NCBI GenBank assembly: GCA_028456385.1
Contig: JALNQF010000065.1
Span: 1-64,000, forward strand
DNA from: Ophiosphaerella korrae
Lineage: Eukaryota > Ascomycota > Dothideomycetes > Pleosporales > Phaeosphaeriaceae
Length of the DNA: 64,000 nt
Direction: 5' to 3'
The position numbers and the translations under genes are program-made. Of this stretch, positions 44,428 through 56,922 are shown piece by piece (within the stretch, counting starts at the first letter, position 1; the number at the start of each line of letters is the position of its first letter). Below the pieces are notes generated by a model. The model was given only the letters and a program-made list of their open reading frames with translations, was not told the DNA's origin and ran no database searches.

Positions 44428-46102
44428 TTAAATCTGCTGAGGTGTCGTCCCAGCACCGTGTGGTGGAGGCGCGGGCGCCAGATCCCTCCTTTCGCTCAGG
44501 TCTCCAGTTGGGCCTGCTACAGTTGGGCCCGCTACAGCAGTCTGTGGCCCCGGAACTGTCATGTTTGCGGGAGGTGGTGGAGTTGGTTGAGGCGAGATAC
44601 CCGTGGGTCGGTGGTAACCTGTGTCAGTAAATCGACCAGACTGCATCTCGTAGTTGTCGCCATCTTCTGATGAGGAGTAATCATATGTATCCATCCTCCT
44701 TTGCCCAGCATACGGACTTGCTGCTGGCATTTGACTTTGATAATTTGAGACTTTAGTCGATATGGTTGAGCCCATGGTGTCAGACCGATAGTTGCTGGAT
44801 GCTACTGTGTCACTTCGGTCTACCGCATAAGGGTTGTTTCGTCTGCGTTGCGAATCACTTATTTGCTGGCGAAAGACGTTTCCTCCATGATCGTTGTCGC
44901 CAGGCGCTGCTGGACTTGATGCAAAGCCTGATGCCTCGCCACGTTCCATGTCCATAGGAGAAGCCATTGACCGCAACGGCTGCACATCCTCGTCGACCAT
45001 GATTACAGGATTGGGGGCGGGAGGAGGGGCTGGTCCGCGACCCCATGCGCGGATAGGATAAGCACGTCCTTTGCGCCATGTCTCTGACACTGGCGGGAAA
45101 TATTGGCGGTATGAGGCCCAGGCGACGAGTATTCCAAGCATAGCTCCAGAGATGACGTCGAAGGGGTGGTGGCGAGCGTCCATGATTCGCGTGCCGGTGA
45201 TAAGGGCAGCACCTAGAGTAGGGACCATAACGATGAAAGTGCGCCAAACTTCGCCCTTGGCATCAAGGACATGCAGTTTCGCGGCGAGGTAGAGCGAGAG
45301 GTAGAACAGGCCAGCGAACGAGACTGTGTGGCGTTAGCGCAATTTCACACGTCAAGTTGATTTGACGCACCACTGCTGTGTCCGGAGGGAAAGCTCTTGA
45401 AGCCATCTGAAAGAATGTAGTTGTCTGTCTGGTCGCAAATCTGGAAGGTCTGAAGCTTTCTGGGGGTTTTGTCGATGCGGTCCAGGTTGACCATACAGCT
45501 GTAGGAGGTTAGTGGTGGCTAGAAGGCTGTGTGAACAGGACATACCGGTCAATCAGGTCCGGCCGGGGCTTCCCAATGGCGTTCTTCAGTGCTCCAGTGA
45601 TGGTGAAGGCAGCTCCCACGGCCAAGCCCAGGCCCAGGATGCCGCAGTTCAGCTCCCATAGGCGATCCTTGAACCTATATCGGCCGCTCAGGCGCTTGAT
45701 GCCGGCCCTTCCTGTGGGCATCTCGGTTTGGTGGGAGAAGAGGCCGTCGATGACCATGGTGTACAGGCCGATGATGACGGCCGGGGCGAAGACGACATAG
45801 ACACACAGCCATGAGACGGGCACGCGCTCTTTCTTGGCGAAGGGATAGTGGAGGGTGTAGTTTTCGAGAGAGAAGGGCTGGTGGAAGGGCGGTATTTTGT
45901 CGACGATGGTGAAGACACCAATGAGCACGCTGTGAGTGTTAGGACAGGGCAGGGCCGAGGCGGGAGGCAGGAGGCACGCGGCACGAAACACTCACACTAT
46001 TATAAGGTAATCGATAATGTAGGAGAAGATGACCTTCTTGGGGAGGCGCTTCTTGGAGAAGGGAAGGCGCTCGGGGAGCTGTTTGGACGTCCACTGGTCC
46101 AT
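44428..46102 (-). CDS. PAP2-family lipid phosphatase (DPP1/LPP-like)
   Basis: Membrane phosphatase that removes phosphate from lipids such as diacylglycerol pyrophosphate and phosphatidate. Exons 45996-46102, 45546-45929, 45371-45498 and 44428-45323 join in phase to 504 residues. All three PAP2 motifs are present: KNAIGKPRP, FPSGHSS (split by intron 3 just after it), and TRIMDARHHPFDV with the catalytic His. Six membrane helices are expected, starting near DYLIIVVLIGVFTIV. The long C-terminal tail (about 230 residues, rich in Pro, Ser, Gly and Asp) is cytosolic and longer than in yeast DPP1. Its gene diverges from an alpha/beta-hydrolase gene across a 752-base GC-rich region. Confidence 0.9.
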
Positions 46103-46854
46103 GGTGCACTGCCGCGAGCGAGCACCTCTGGACGTGCAAGGCGGTGGTGCAGCTGGATGGGAGGCGGCCGGCTGGGCTGGGCAGGGCCGCAATTATCAAA
46201 CAAACGACAGGCGATAGGCGACTCTCTCCTGGAGCAGCGCGCAAGGGAAGAGCAAGCAAGAAGGAGAGCACCGGCAGACGGGCAGACAAGGCGTATATAT
46301 CCGCTGGGCAAAGGCAGGCCTCGTCAGCACGAAGGGTTCAGCAGCGCCCAGAAAGGCAGTGTGAAGATGTCTCGACTGTCCAGGCTGGGGCTGCTGCATT
46401 GGCTTGCATGGCGGCATGGCGGTACTGTTCTCAGCGTGGCTGAGGAGCTGACGCTAACCCGTGGCCGGCGCAGCCGCTTGCATCCTCGGGCCCTTGGAGC
46501 TCTTGGGGCCCGGCCTGCGAACTGGCACACTGCAATCTGCGCCTGTGGGTGCGCACATTGGCTGTCCACGCGCTGCTTGGCCCCGTCGAGTTGCGAATTG
46601 TCTGCCCTCCATCCGCCCTCTGCCGCCGTCTCGCGCGCGCGTTACCACGTCGTTGTGGCGGCACCGCCCTGCACCGACCCCGACCGCCTACCAGTAGCGC
46701 CGCAGGGCGGTCGGCTTATTTTGTCAACCACCACCACAGCAGCAGGCCTCCGCCTCGTCTATCTATTTATGCGCTGACCACTCTCGTCATTGGTCAGCCT
46801 CGTCGCCCTGCCACTCCTCCCATACATCTCACCCTACGTAGTCCTCACCGCGCA
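46103..46854. promoter_or_regulatory. divergent GC-rich promoter region
   Basis: This 752-base spacer lies between PAP2 phosphatase (minus) and the alpha/beta-hydrolase (plus). It is GC-rich, and long chance open frames cross it on both strands; none shows a domain. It should include both promoters. Confidence 0.5.
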
Positions 46855-48578
46855 ATGGACTGGCTCTCTAACCTCTCGGGCGCCGCCGCACCGCCTGCCA
46901 AAGCTTCCGTCGCGTCGATCTCCCTCCCCTCCATCTCCCTGCCAGGCATCCCACGCCCAAAGCTCCCGGGCCTGCACCATCCCTACGTCGCCATTGGCGC
47001 TGCCTCTCTGGGGTCCCTCCTGCTGTTGGGCACCGTCTCCAGTGCCCTCAGGTCTGCGCCTGTCTCTGTAATTCCCTCGCCTGTCTCCTCGCAATTGCCG
47101 CATCTGTCTGGTGAAGAATTGCACCACTTGCCCTATCCTCCCAATGCCCTGCCTGGTGCCAGAGACGTCCAGTCGCCCTACGGCTCCGTCAGAGTCTATG
47201 AATGGGGCCCTGAAGATGGAGACAAGATCTTGCTGATTCACGGCATCTCCACTCCAGGCATTGCTCTGGCAAACCTCGCTCACAAGCTCGTCAGGAGAGG
47301 GTGCCGTGTCATGATGTTTGGTAGGTGTTTTCTACGTCGCAACATCAATAATTTTTGCCGAGCCTTGAAAATCCTTATTTAGAGATTCTTTCGTATTGTC
47401 ATTCTTCCACAAATTATTCGTTTGGTTTCATCCTGTTGAGATTTAGTTGCGACTTTCACCTCAAGTTGGTTCAGACGTCGGCGAATGACGTAGACGTATT
47501 TCATGTCCATTCCATCTGAACAGACTTCGAATCCACCAATCCCTCACTAACACATTCAGATCTCTTCGGGCGTGGTTTCTCAGATGCTCCCTCACCACTG
47601 CAGCACAAGTATGACTCCTGTCTGTACTTCTCCCAAATTCTGCTCTGTCTGCAGTCTTCACCAATTTCATGGTCGGGTCATCATTCATTCACCATCATTG
47701 GGTACTCACTAGGCGGGGCCATCGCGGCCGACTTCACCTCTTACTTCCCGTACCAGGTCTGCGGCCTTGTTCTAGTAGCTCCAGGAGGCCTTATCCGTAA
47801 AAGGAACATCAGCTTCAAGAGCAAGCTCCTCTATCAAAGCAGCTGGCTGCCTGAGTGGATGGTGCACCGAATGGCAGCAAATCGGTTGTGGACGGGACGA
47901 AAGAATGAGAATGTTGTTGAACCCGAACCGGAAGCCATTGAGAACGCTGAGGCGACGACAATCAAACCAGCAAGCGATGACACGAGGTCTGTCCGATCTG
48001 GAAAATCTGGAAGGTCGTCCCACTCGGAAAAAAGCCGAAGGCACAAGCACAAGAGGCGCGAGAGTTCAGCCGGAAGCCGTGCCCGCGCCCCATCTGAGCC
48101 CATTCTCGAGTTGGAAGAAGAAGACGATGATGACGCCAGCACAGTCTTCCTTCCTTCTAAGAAGGAACTCTTATCAGGAAATACGCAGAGCACCGTGCCC
48201 TCGGTCGTAGATTGGCAAATCCAGCATCACAAAGGTTTCGTCCCCGCCTTTGTATCCTCAATTCGGCATGCGCCCATCCACGAACAACATGCTCGATGGT
48301 CCATTATCAGAGAAAATATCGAAGCCGGCAAGGGTCCGTTGAAGGAAGTGTGGCTTGTTCTTGGGGAAACGGACCCTATTATCATCAAGGAGGAGCTCAT
48401 GGAAGACGCAACCGCAGCTCTGGGTGAAGAAAACGTTCGCATTAGGGTTGTTGAAGGTGCTGGTCACGAAGTTGCAGTCGAACGAGCCGAAGAGGTCGTT
48501 TCAGTTGTGGGTAGTGTATTGGGATGGCATAAGAAGCCCAGATCATCCAAGTCGCACAAGAAGCGTAGTTTCTTTTGA
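46855..48578 (+). CDS. alpha/beta-hydrolase, membrane-anchored
   Basis: A 494-residue serine hydrolase from exons 46855-47320 and 47560-48578. It has a hydrophobic anchor near residues 45-62 (YVAIGAASLGSLLLLGTVSS). The fold follows: ILLIHGISTPG (oxyanion), FDLFGRGFSD across the splice site, the nucleophile elbow IIGYSLGGA, then VLVAPGG. The acid is in GETDP and the His in GAGHEV. A charged insert of about 90 residues (Arg/Lys/Ser-rich, then an acidic EEEDDDD run) separates the two halves of the lid. The 239-base intron is longer than its neighbours but its phase is exact. The family includes lipases and epoxide hydrolases; the substrate is unknown. Confidence 0.85.
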
Positions 48579-49454
48579 GCTATTGAATCAGACCTCTACA
48601 GACGACGAAGAAAACGAATATATAGCATGTGGAACAAAGCATGACGTATTTACGTAACGCAATGTAAAAACTATTAAAATTCACTCAATCAATTCTTGCC
48701 ACGTCTTGCTCCCATTGTTACTCATCTGCGTCCCAAATCCCATCTTTCCTCTAAACATAAGCATATTGAATTTTCCTAATGCAACACAGCCCTATCCTTG
48801 CTTACCACGACCCCACCCACCTACTTGCTCTCAAACCGCCGAGCTGAAAATCGCGCGCTATCGCTTCGCCAGCCTCACGCGCGCAAGCCACGTTATGAGA
48901 CTAACTAGGCGGAGCATCCGATGGACGCTGGTGCTAGCGGCGAGTTCTAGACCCTGGGTGCGAACAACGGCCGTTTGGAGGGTGCATGCATGGGGGAAAA
49001 GATGGGGAGCGGAAATAGATTTATCGCCAAGTGGAAAAGTGGCTGAGAGGAGTTGTGAGAATATGGACGCGATCTGGGGAAGGGGGGCGGTGTCACGATG
49101 GGATGAAAGCGTGTAGAAAAAAACTCTTGAATGGAACACACGCGCGTGTGTGTGCAAAAAGAAACGTTACGCAAGACAAAAAAATAAAATAAAATAAAAA
49201 ATAAAAAAATGTAAGAAATGCCATGTTCATTTCTGGATCTGTGCCAAGATCCAGGAAAGGTGGTAGAACGCCGTGCGTGGTATAGAAATAACAATAAATA
49301 ATAGATCGACAAATCATCATGTCATGACTTCCTTTCCTCGCCATGCCACCTCTCTCGTCTTTCACTCGACCACTTTTCACCGCAATTAGCGATTACCCCC
49401 GCCGTAGTTATCCAACCATACCCAAACCCCAAATGCGCATTGGTTGTCGAGAGC
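48579..49454. other. convergent 3' region
   Basis: This 876-base region lies between the stop codons of the alpha/beta-hydrolase and SUR7-family genes. It includes an A/T-rich microsatellite-like stretch around 49179-49210 (repeats of AAAAT). No gene is supported. Confidence 0.5.
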
Positions 49455-50534
49455 TTAGGCACGAGTCTGTCGGAATGGCTCGTACGCGGTTCCACTCTGA
49501 CCATGGCCTGCACCACCAACGTATCCCGTGTTCTGGGCGGGGAATGCAGGGCTAGCGACACGCTCGTATGTGTATGGCGTCTTCTCAACGCTGACCTTCT
49601 TGTGCGCTGACTTGCCGCTGCAGCAGCACACGCTGAGGAGCCAGAACAAACCAGATGCAACGCCGAAAGCGACAGCAAGCCAAACGACGGACAGCATCTG
49701 CTTGCCCGTGGTAGCCTTGATGTTGTAAGGCTTGAGCACAGATTCAAAGACACCGACTAGGGTACCGTACACAGCGGTAGCGGTAGAAGCAGCAGCCAGG
49801 ATGAAGACGGTTTGCGCCTGTTCACGGAAAATTAATCACTAAACACAAAAACCAATGGATCCCCAAAAAACTTACAGTCGAAACGATGGTAGTGACGAGA
49901 CTACCCCACCGGCTGAAGATGGCAAAAAACCCAACGATAAATTCAGCCACGCTGAGAATCAAGGCAATACCAAACGACCATACCATCCATCCTGCGACTT
50001 TCTTATACGTCGCCAGACCCTTTTTGAGATCCTCGCCAAGAACCTTTTGCGCACTTGTGTCCTTGAGCTCCCACACGCTGAAGGGATCAAACCAGAAGGT
50101 TGTTTTGGAGGCAGAGCAGAAGGTAATGGTTTCCTTGCCCGTCTTATCGTCCTTGTCGCCCTCGCAGTAAGACCAAAGACCGACTTGGTAGAAGTCTTTG
50201 AGTTCCTTGGATGAGGCAGCGCCTTGGAGCGCTTGGAGGAGGTTGTTGTCGATGTTGACGTTAGCGGGGAGATGGTCAAGCACGTTCTTGGGGTCGGATG
50301 TAAAGGCGCTGGTGTCTGCCTGTAGGGGTTTGTTAGTGTTTGGTGGAGCACAATGGGGGGGGGGGGGGTTATGTGACATACCTTGAAGAAGTATAGATCG
50401 CGTCCTAGTGCTGTGCTGGGAGCCTTGCCGCCCTTTGATAGCTGGCCGACCATAACGATGACAATGCATAGCAGCGACGCGAGAGTCAACAGCATAGGCG
50501 TTAATATACACGCGAATCGCCCGATTTTGCCCAT
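49455..50534 (-). CDS. SUR7/PalI (Rim9) family membrane protein
   Basis: A 319-residue, four-helix protein of the SUR7/PalI family, which acts in plasma-membrane eisosome domains or in ambient-pH signalling. Exons 50382-50534, 49876-50319 and 49455-49817 join in phase 0. Helix 1 is ILTPMLLTLASLLCIVIVMV. The external loop has the family signature GLWSYCEG with a paired Cys (TFCSAS). Helices 2-4 follow, the last ending in a CCC cluster, and a polar tail ends FRQTRA. Intron 1 contains a 14-base G/C homopolymer. The long loop favours SUR7 or FMP45-like proteins over Rim9, but this cannot be settled by eye. Confidence 0.85.
50355..50368. repeat. poly(G) tract in intron
   Basis: Fourteen G residues on the + strand lie inside intron 1 of the SUR7-family gene. 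On the coding strand this is a C run close to the donor side. The exact count may be uncertain. Confidence 0.75.
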
Positions 50535-52720
50535 CTTTGCGGTTCTGAGCTGTGCTGTTTGGGAGTTGTGGGGTTAAAGTATGCGGCTGGAGAGGTCCGC
50601 TGTCTGGGTTGTCAGGTGCAAATACAAACAATAGTGGTTTACACTGGCGACGGGATGCTCCTGTACGGGAGTGAACAGGAATTAAAGCGTGAGGAATGGA
50701 TACAAGCCAGAAGGCTGAACGACGGATAATTATCTGGCGTGGAGGATCAGCCAGCCTTTTGTACAAATGCAGCGCAACGCACCAGCGCCCAGGGAGCTGA
50801 AAGTCAGAGACCCACAGCTGCACCACGCTATCCCGCCCACCAGGGTGCACAGACGACTTCGCCCCTCGGGAGGGACTGATTGCGTGAAGGGGCTGCGGCT
50901 GGGTCAAGCCTCACAAGGCTTGCGACTCAAACGGGTTAATGCGCCTTGATTCCCCTGCTGACACGCTTTGCTGGACTGGGTAGGCCGAACAAGAGAAGCG
51001 ACTGATGGCAGATGACGGTGCTGGGCCACGAGCACTTTCTGCTGCGGGCAAAACACTGTCGCGCGCTCAGCTACGCACCCACTGGCATGCGCATGCAAAG
51101 AACAGCTGGGTTCAATCACCGCTACTGTTATTGCCGCCATGCACACAGGGCTGCGAGCATGCTCGAGCCTCAATCCTGCGCTATCCAAGACTGAATACAA
51201 GAACAGCATCAGCAGCTTCCTCAGGTACCAATTTCGTCGTGCAATGATAAAGGGTCAGAGCAAGCGCCTCAATCAGCATTCAGCAATATCGGCAAGGAAA
51301 AATAAGATCCTTCAGCACCTCATCGCCATCAGCTCGGCCCAACGACAGCCGTCCAAACGATGTGATTGTCAAAGTCAGGCCAACCATGCTCATGTCATCA
51401 ATGTCGCGCCCAACAGCTGTAAGTGGAGCATAGTACAATGGATACAGTACCTGCATGCCCAAGTGCTTGTGCCTATGTTGTGGCACAACGGCCAGACATT
51501 AGGCACACATAGCATCCACGTTATCCAAGTGCAGCCTCTGCTCGGCATCGACTGTGGCTGAAGTGTCTAAGATTTGATGGCGGGTTTTCTCGCTTGCCAC
51601 TTCTCCTCCCATGCCTTTTGCGCAGTCGGCAAGAGCTATTTAAAGCAAGCCCTGCTCTGCGCTAGCCGCATCAGGTCAAAGGCACGCAAGAGCGGCCCGC
51701 CACTGGCTGCCAAGCCGTCAAGGAAGGCTGAGCACGTTTGATCGGTGCTGGGAGTTTGGCACGGGAGACCCAAAGCCGTGCTGGGGCTGCAAATCTGGAG
51801 AAAAGGACACAGGCACTGTGTTTGTCTGGTTTGCTCCCATGTGCCGTGTGGGCTCGGCTACTCTCCGCTCCTACTACTGCACGCGGTACTTTGAGTGATG
51901 CACACTACGCACTATGCAGATTAGGCCTACACACTCGTTTCTTGTCTGACGAATGCCTCGTACCTTTTACGCGCGTCATAAGAACTAAGAACATCATCTG
52001 CGTCGTCTGTCCCAACAACCTGGCCATCACAAGCAGACATCATGAGTGGACAAAACTCTTTACAATGTAGTAATAGTGGTATTCGAATTCGCCTTCTCAG
52101 GCTTTGCTTACTCGACTATTGCTATCTGCATCTTCGATCCTCGTGTGGCGTTTCTGTCGTTGGCGAGGACGCGCGTCACCCGTCCACCACCGCTCTACGG
52201 ATCCCCACTGTGCACAACGCATCTTCATGCTGAGCTCGCACTTTTGCAAAAATCCAAATCTCTTACAAGACGTGATTGCCATCGCGTCGTAGGTAGAGTA
52301 GCCAAATGCTCGTGACATAGGAAAAATGAACAGACGAAATGATATCGCAAATGTATCCCAAAAAAAAAAATGCAAATGGTATAAGCCGTGCTGCAGCCCC
52401 TGCGCACCCAATGTAGAAGTGAAATGCAGAATCATCAAAAGATCCTGTCTCGCCGCAAAAACATGCTACGTGACCCATAGGAAATGCCTCTGCTGAGGAT
52501 GGTGCAGACATTAGAGGTTAACACTAATGATCCTGAAAAGATGTGCCAACAAACGCCGTGGAAATGTGCATGGTCTTGGAGTATGGTTACAGGCGCAAAG
52601 TCGAACATGGTACTGCGTGTTCCAGAAACATCGCTAGCCACCTGCCTGCGTTCGGCTTAATTGGTGGATGCGGAATGGTTACCGAGTCGTCTAAAGTGTG
52701 ATCGTGGTCGTGGTAAGCCC
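50535..52720. other. 2.2-kb gap without a supported gene
   Basis: This region lies between the SUR7-family start and the PNG1 stop. It includes the SUR7-family promoter, which is pyrimidine-rich near the start. Open frames up to 140 codons occur on both strands, but none has recognisable domains, introns that join in phase, or a convincing start. Composition is near the genomic average, so it is not obviously a decayed repeat. A long non-coding RNA or a rapidly evolving small gene is possible. Confidence 0.5.
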
Positions 52721-54100
52721 TCAACGCTGTTGATTGCGAGGGTCTTGGTTTCGGGGATCTTGGTGGTTGGGTCGTGACCGACCGCCTTCGCCCCGTGATT
52801 GGATCCATTGTGAGTTGCCGCTGAGGCGACCCTCGAGTGCCTTATCGGCATCTGCGTCCTGGCGGCGAGGAGCGACTTGGCCGTTCATAATGTCCTCGGC
52901 ACGAAGCTTGCTGACTTCGTGTGCAATGGAGGAGATGACATAGCCACGTAGTTCCTTGCCTTCGCGGAGGTCTTCGCCTTGGAGTCGAAACTTTTCTTGC
53001 TTCGACATATTGCTACGTCGAAGAGCACGGATCTCGTCCATGATGTGAAGAACGACAGCTTCGGAAGCACGACTGCGCTCGGCGGCATGCTTCGAAGGGT
53101 CGCGGATGTATCTGCGTGTGACGTCCATGGCGCCATCGGCAGAGAATGCAATACAGTAAGAGAGTTTCTTGCCCCATCCTGTGCTATGTTAGATTGTGTT
53201 GTATGCAGGTGGTGGTTGCGATGCCGTACCTTCTGTGTATAATCTAGGCTTGTCCCAGGCCTCCTCACAAACGTCTACATGTACCCATCGCTTGCGATGT
53301 ACTGAGTAGACCTCTGTCCAGACGTGGTCCTCGGCGTTCCAGACCCAGCGTACTCTGTAGCCAACAGCACGGCAGAGCATAGTGAAGCAGTTGGCCCATT
53401 CGCCACATCGGCCTTTGCGTGTTTGAAGCAGGACAAAGGCGTCGTTGTAGCGAGGAAATCGTTCAAAGTTCTTGCAGCCCTCGTGTGAGCATTGGTAGGC
53501 CTCGACTTGTGTGGCACTGCGTGCTTGTTCGTCGGGTAGTGGTGCAGTCAGGCCCATGGCTACGGTAGGCGAATAGCATCTTGAGCAGACGGGGTTGTTG
53601 ACCCAGCTGAAGAATTCTCGCTTGAACCATCGCATCAACGCGCGAACAACACAGTCTTGGTAGCCCCATGCGGCCTTTTTGCCCGCCCCCAGGCTCTCGG
53701 CCTCGGCTTGCAGGATCTGGCTCTCCTCCTCGGCTTCGTTGTAGATCTGCTCTAGAGGGACGACTCGCAGAGCCTCGTCGAGCAGCCCGGGGTTTTCCCA
53801 GCGGGTAGGCAGGGCGGACAGAGAGAGGAGCATGTTGCGAAAGCGCAACGAGCGCGCATCACGTGGCGCTTCAGGCATCAGGGGAATGTTTCGGATGGAG
53901 GAGTAGGTGGGCGGTGCGTTTACGGAGGGCGGCTGTGGAGTGCCGTAGTCTCGCGGTGCTGGTGAAGCAGACCGTGATTGCGATTGCGATGTGATTTCGT
54001 TGAGTCGCTTTGTGCTGAGGACGGTGCGGAAGCGCTCAGTCAGTTCGGTGGCCATCCGGTCGTCGACAGGCGCTTGGCCGGCGCCGTATGGGTGGTCCAT
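52721..54100 (-). CDS. PNG1: peptide:N-glycanase PNG1
   Basis: Transglutaminase-fold enzyme that strips N-glycans from misfolded glycoproteins exported from the ER for proteasomal destruction. Exons 53230-54100 and 52721-53178 give 442 residues. The catalytic triad is intact: Cys232 in [10 protein letters not shown], His259 in [10 protein letters not shown] and Asp276 in VHVDVCEE. The zinc site has two pairs, C172/C175 and C204/C209. After the splice the family segment [24 protein letters not shown] follows. Residues 1-100 form a Ser/Pro-rich N-terminus without a PUB domain, and the C-terminus is charged. Length and order match fungal PNG1. In Neurospora the homologue is reported to lack catalytic residues, so retention here is of interest. 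Confidence 0.92.
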
Positions 54101-56922
54101 GGTGGGTGGGTGAGCGGGCCCGTCGCAGTGCAGGCGGGTGGGAGTCGTGGGTGGGAGCGTGGTTAGGAAGTGTGGGAGTCGCGGGCGGTGGTGGATTGGT
54201 ATTAACTGGCTGCGGTCGGGGGTGGCTGCACAGCCGCCGATGATGAGGCGGAGCAGACAGGCCAGCAGGCGTGGGCGGCGGTTATTCTAGGACAGAGCCT
54301 CGAGCGCTTGCGGCAACGGGCAGGCGAGAGAGTCGAGGGCTTTGCAGCGCGCGCAACGGGCTCCCAGGTCAGAGTAGACAGTCGAGTCGAGTCTTGGGCG
54401 TGCAGGAACGAGAAGGTGCAACGGGGTAATAGCTGATGGGGAAGTGCAGGGCAGGCGGCTTTTGGCGCTAGCCCCTTTGCGACTGTGACCGCGCGTTCCT
54501 TCCATCGTCCACGCGGCAGCGACGACGAACCGACCGTCGCTGCTGCTTGCGACGTGATGTGCCGGGCCACGATGCACGCCGTCGCGAGCACACCAGGGCG
54601 AAGTCCTGTTCTTGCTTTTGGACACAGGCAGACATGGCCGGCTCCGTTGTCACGTCGCACCGCCGTGCTTCTCTGCGCTTCTCTGCAGCGTTGCTCGCCG
54701 CCTGCCTCTTGTGCGGCTTCTGCCCTGCGCAGGGACCCGTGCCCGGATCCTCGTCTCCCTCGTCTCTTACCCAGTCTAACACTAACAGCCTAACAGATTG
54801 CGCAAGCCTGTGCTAACGCAATCATCTGCAACACTGGGACGACGTGCTTGGCATTGCGTCTCGAAATGAACTTCTGCTTTGTTTCATTTACACGCTGCCC
54901 TTCGCCCTGCCTTGTGCTGCCTTTGTCCTGTTCCCAGCACTGCTCCCACGCGTTCGCGTGCCTCTGCCATAGTGCCTGCTCTATGCATCTCGCAACTCCT
55001 GCTGCGTGCGTGCTACTTGTTGCTTATCGCCTGCCTCGCCATTGGCCCACGCCGCCATGTGACGAATCACTACGTCGCCCTGCCCTCAACTAGCCACTTG
55101 TGTAGGACCGACCTTCGTCTTCTTTGCCCATCTTGTGACCTCCCTAGCCCAGGTCTCATGCCAAGTCATGTCTCAGCGAAGCTTGCGACAAGATCACCAA
55201 CCACGTTGCCCACCGTGACAAGGACAGCTTACGACTCCCTGTTCCAGACCCCACGTTGCATCCCAACTTCTACCCTCTGCCTTTCCACGAATCATCACTA
55301 TCCTCAACTGTGGAAAATCACACAGGCCGTCTGCCCTCAACAGATCTTGAACATATTTGCCATATCGCCGCCCGTGCAGGGATCGCGTGCAATCCGCTGG
55401 GACCCGCTCCACGGGCATGTCGCTGATCACTATAGGTTATCGGGCTAAATAACCTGCCTTTGTTTCTCCCTGATTCATCAACTGCCTGCCCCGCACATAT
55501 TTACTCTGCTCACACACGTGTACCGCACTCGTTCGCAGCCCTTCGATAAGCGAGAGTCTCAAATATATTTTCCACAAATTCCACCTGGCTTTCTTCCTAA
55601 CCACAAATATGCCCGCTCTCGATCCAGAAGGGACGGTGTAGCGATTGGCTACCCAAGGAAAATTTGGTGCCTTCAAGTACATAACCTCTGCCGCAAAGAA
55701 TTTAGGGTCCCCGAGTGGGTCTGTTGGTACCTGGGTTTCCATCTGGGGACATCCAAGTCGATCAAGCAATTGGTCCATCTAGAATTCGCTGCTCAAATGG
55801 AGCCTTGAGGAGCAATGTGTATTTCTTAGGCTGATTGGAGCTAATCGTCAGAACCACGGCCAAATGGAGTATGCTGCCACATAAAACAAGCCAAGTTCAT
55901 GGACGTTCTCAAAACATCAAAGCTCTTTTGTCAGGAGTCGGCGGCTTGGAGATGCGATGGACTTTGCCCGGGAATACCTATTCCCGCAACCTGCCAAAAG
56001 CCAACCCAAACCCAACAGCCTACAGTTTCGCTTGCTTCAACGCCGAAACTAAAACAACATTGACCACTACAAACGACCTACCACCGGTCCATCTGCACGG
56101 CTGTATCTACCCGTAACGCGCATCACCGCCTTGCCAAGTCCTGGGTCTTAACGCGGCGATGATGATCACGGAACCTATAACGTGCGCTGAAACCATGCAT
56201 GTATCGTGCCGCATCACCGTATACCCTCAATCGCCGGGCGGATCGATGGGGCCAGGCGTTGGTATTTTGTAATATTTAGCTCAATGTTTGAATAATGTAT
56301 TGCCAATCACTGGATCTGGTAGCTGATCGATGTCGATTTATTCAATGCGTTATTGAACTTCTACTAGATGGTATCCTCACGAACCCAGGTTGAAATGACA
56401 TTCGGGCTGCAATCGGCAATCGCGTCTTAGGATTTTTCACACCGTACCCTCGTCAAAGCGTGATCCTTTTTTTTTTCTGGGCCTAACGGCACAGTCGGAA
56501 CGAAGTGGGCAGGGGTTGCCTTCCTTACGATAATTGTTGAATTAATACTGCAACTGCAAAAGCGTCCCCGAAGTAGTAAATTCCGCACATATATTTTTAT
56601 CTCTTGGACAATAACGATTTCTTCTTGTTAGCCATGTATGATGACTTTGATAGAAGTCTAGCACCTTGGTAATAAGACTAAAGCGAATCCACACACCAAC
56701 ATGGTCATCTCCTGGAGAGTATCTAAATAGTGGAGTCGCTATTGACATCACCACCACTCTGAGCTTATCAAAAAGAATTGGGACCCAAAGCAGATAGACC
56801 CAAAGTTTGTTTGATGTTCTTTGGACAGTTGCATAGCCAGAAATAACACTCAATATTTACGAGCCATAGTGCTTGAATTGCTTAAACGTGTCATTTCTGC
56901 AAGCTCTTTTCGCATACCAAGT
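54101..56922. other. 2.8-kb gap without a supported gene
   Basis: This region lies between the PNG1 start and the stop of the mitochondrial membrane-protein gene. The first 1 kb is GC-rich and includes the PNG1 promoter and leader. The rest has average composition. Frames such as 54879-55448 (plus) and 55518-55808 (plus) have no recognised domain or plausible splice partners. I see no tRNA, repeat or mobile element here. Confidence 0.5.

Noticed and set aside
51421..51495. tRNA-like stretch with a GTACAATGGATAC segment
   Set aside because: No matching B box or acceptor stem could be found.
54879..55448. 189-codon plus-strand frame upstream of PNG1
   Set aside because: Cys/Pro-rich with no domain, no signal peptide and no splice partners; looks like chance in GC-rich DNA.
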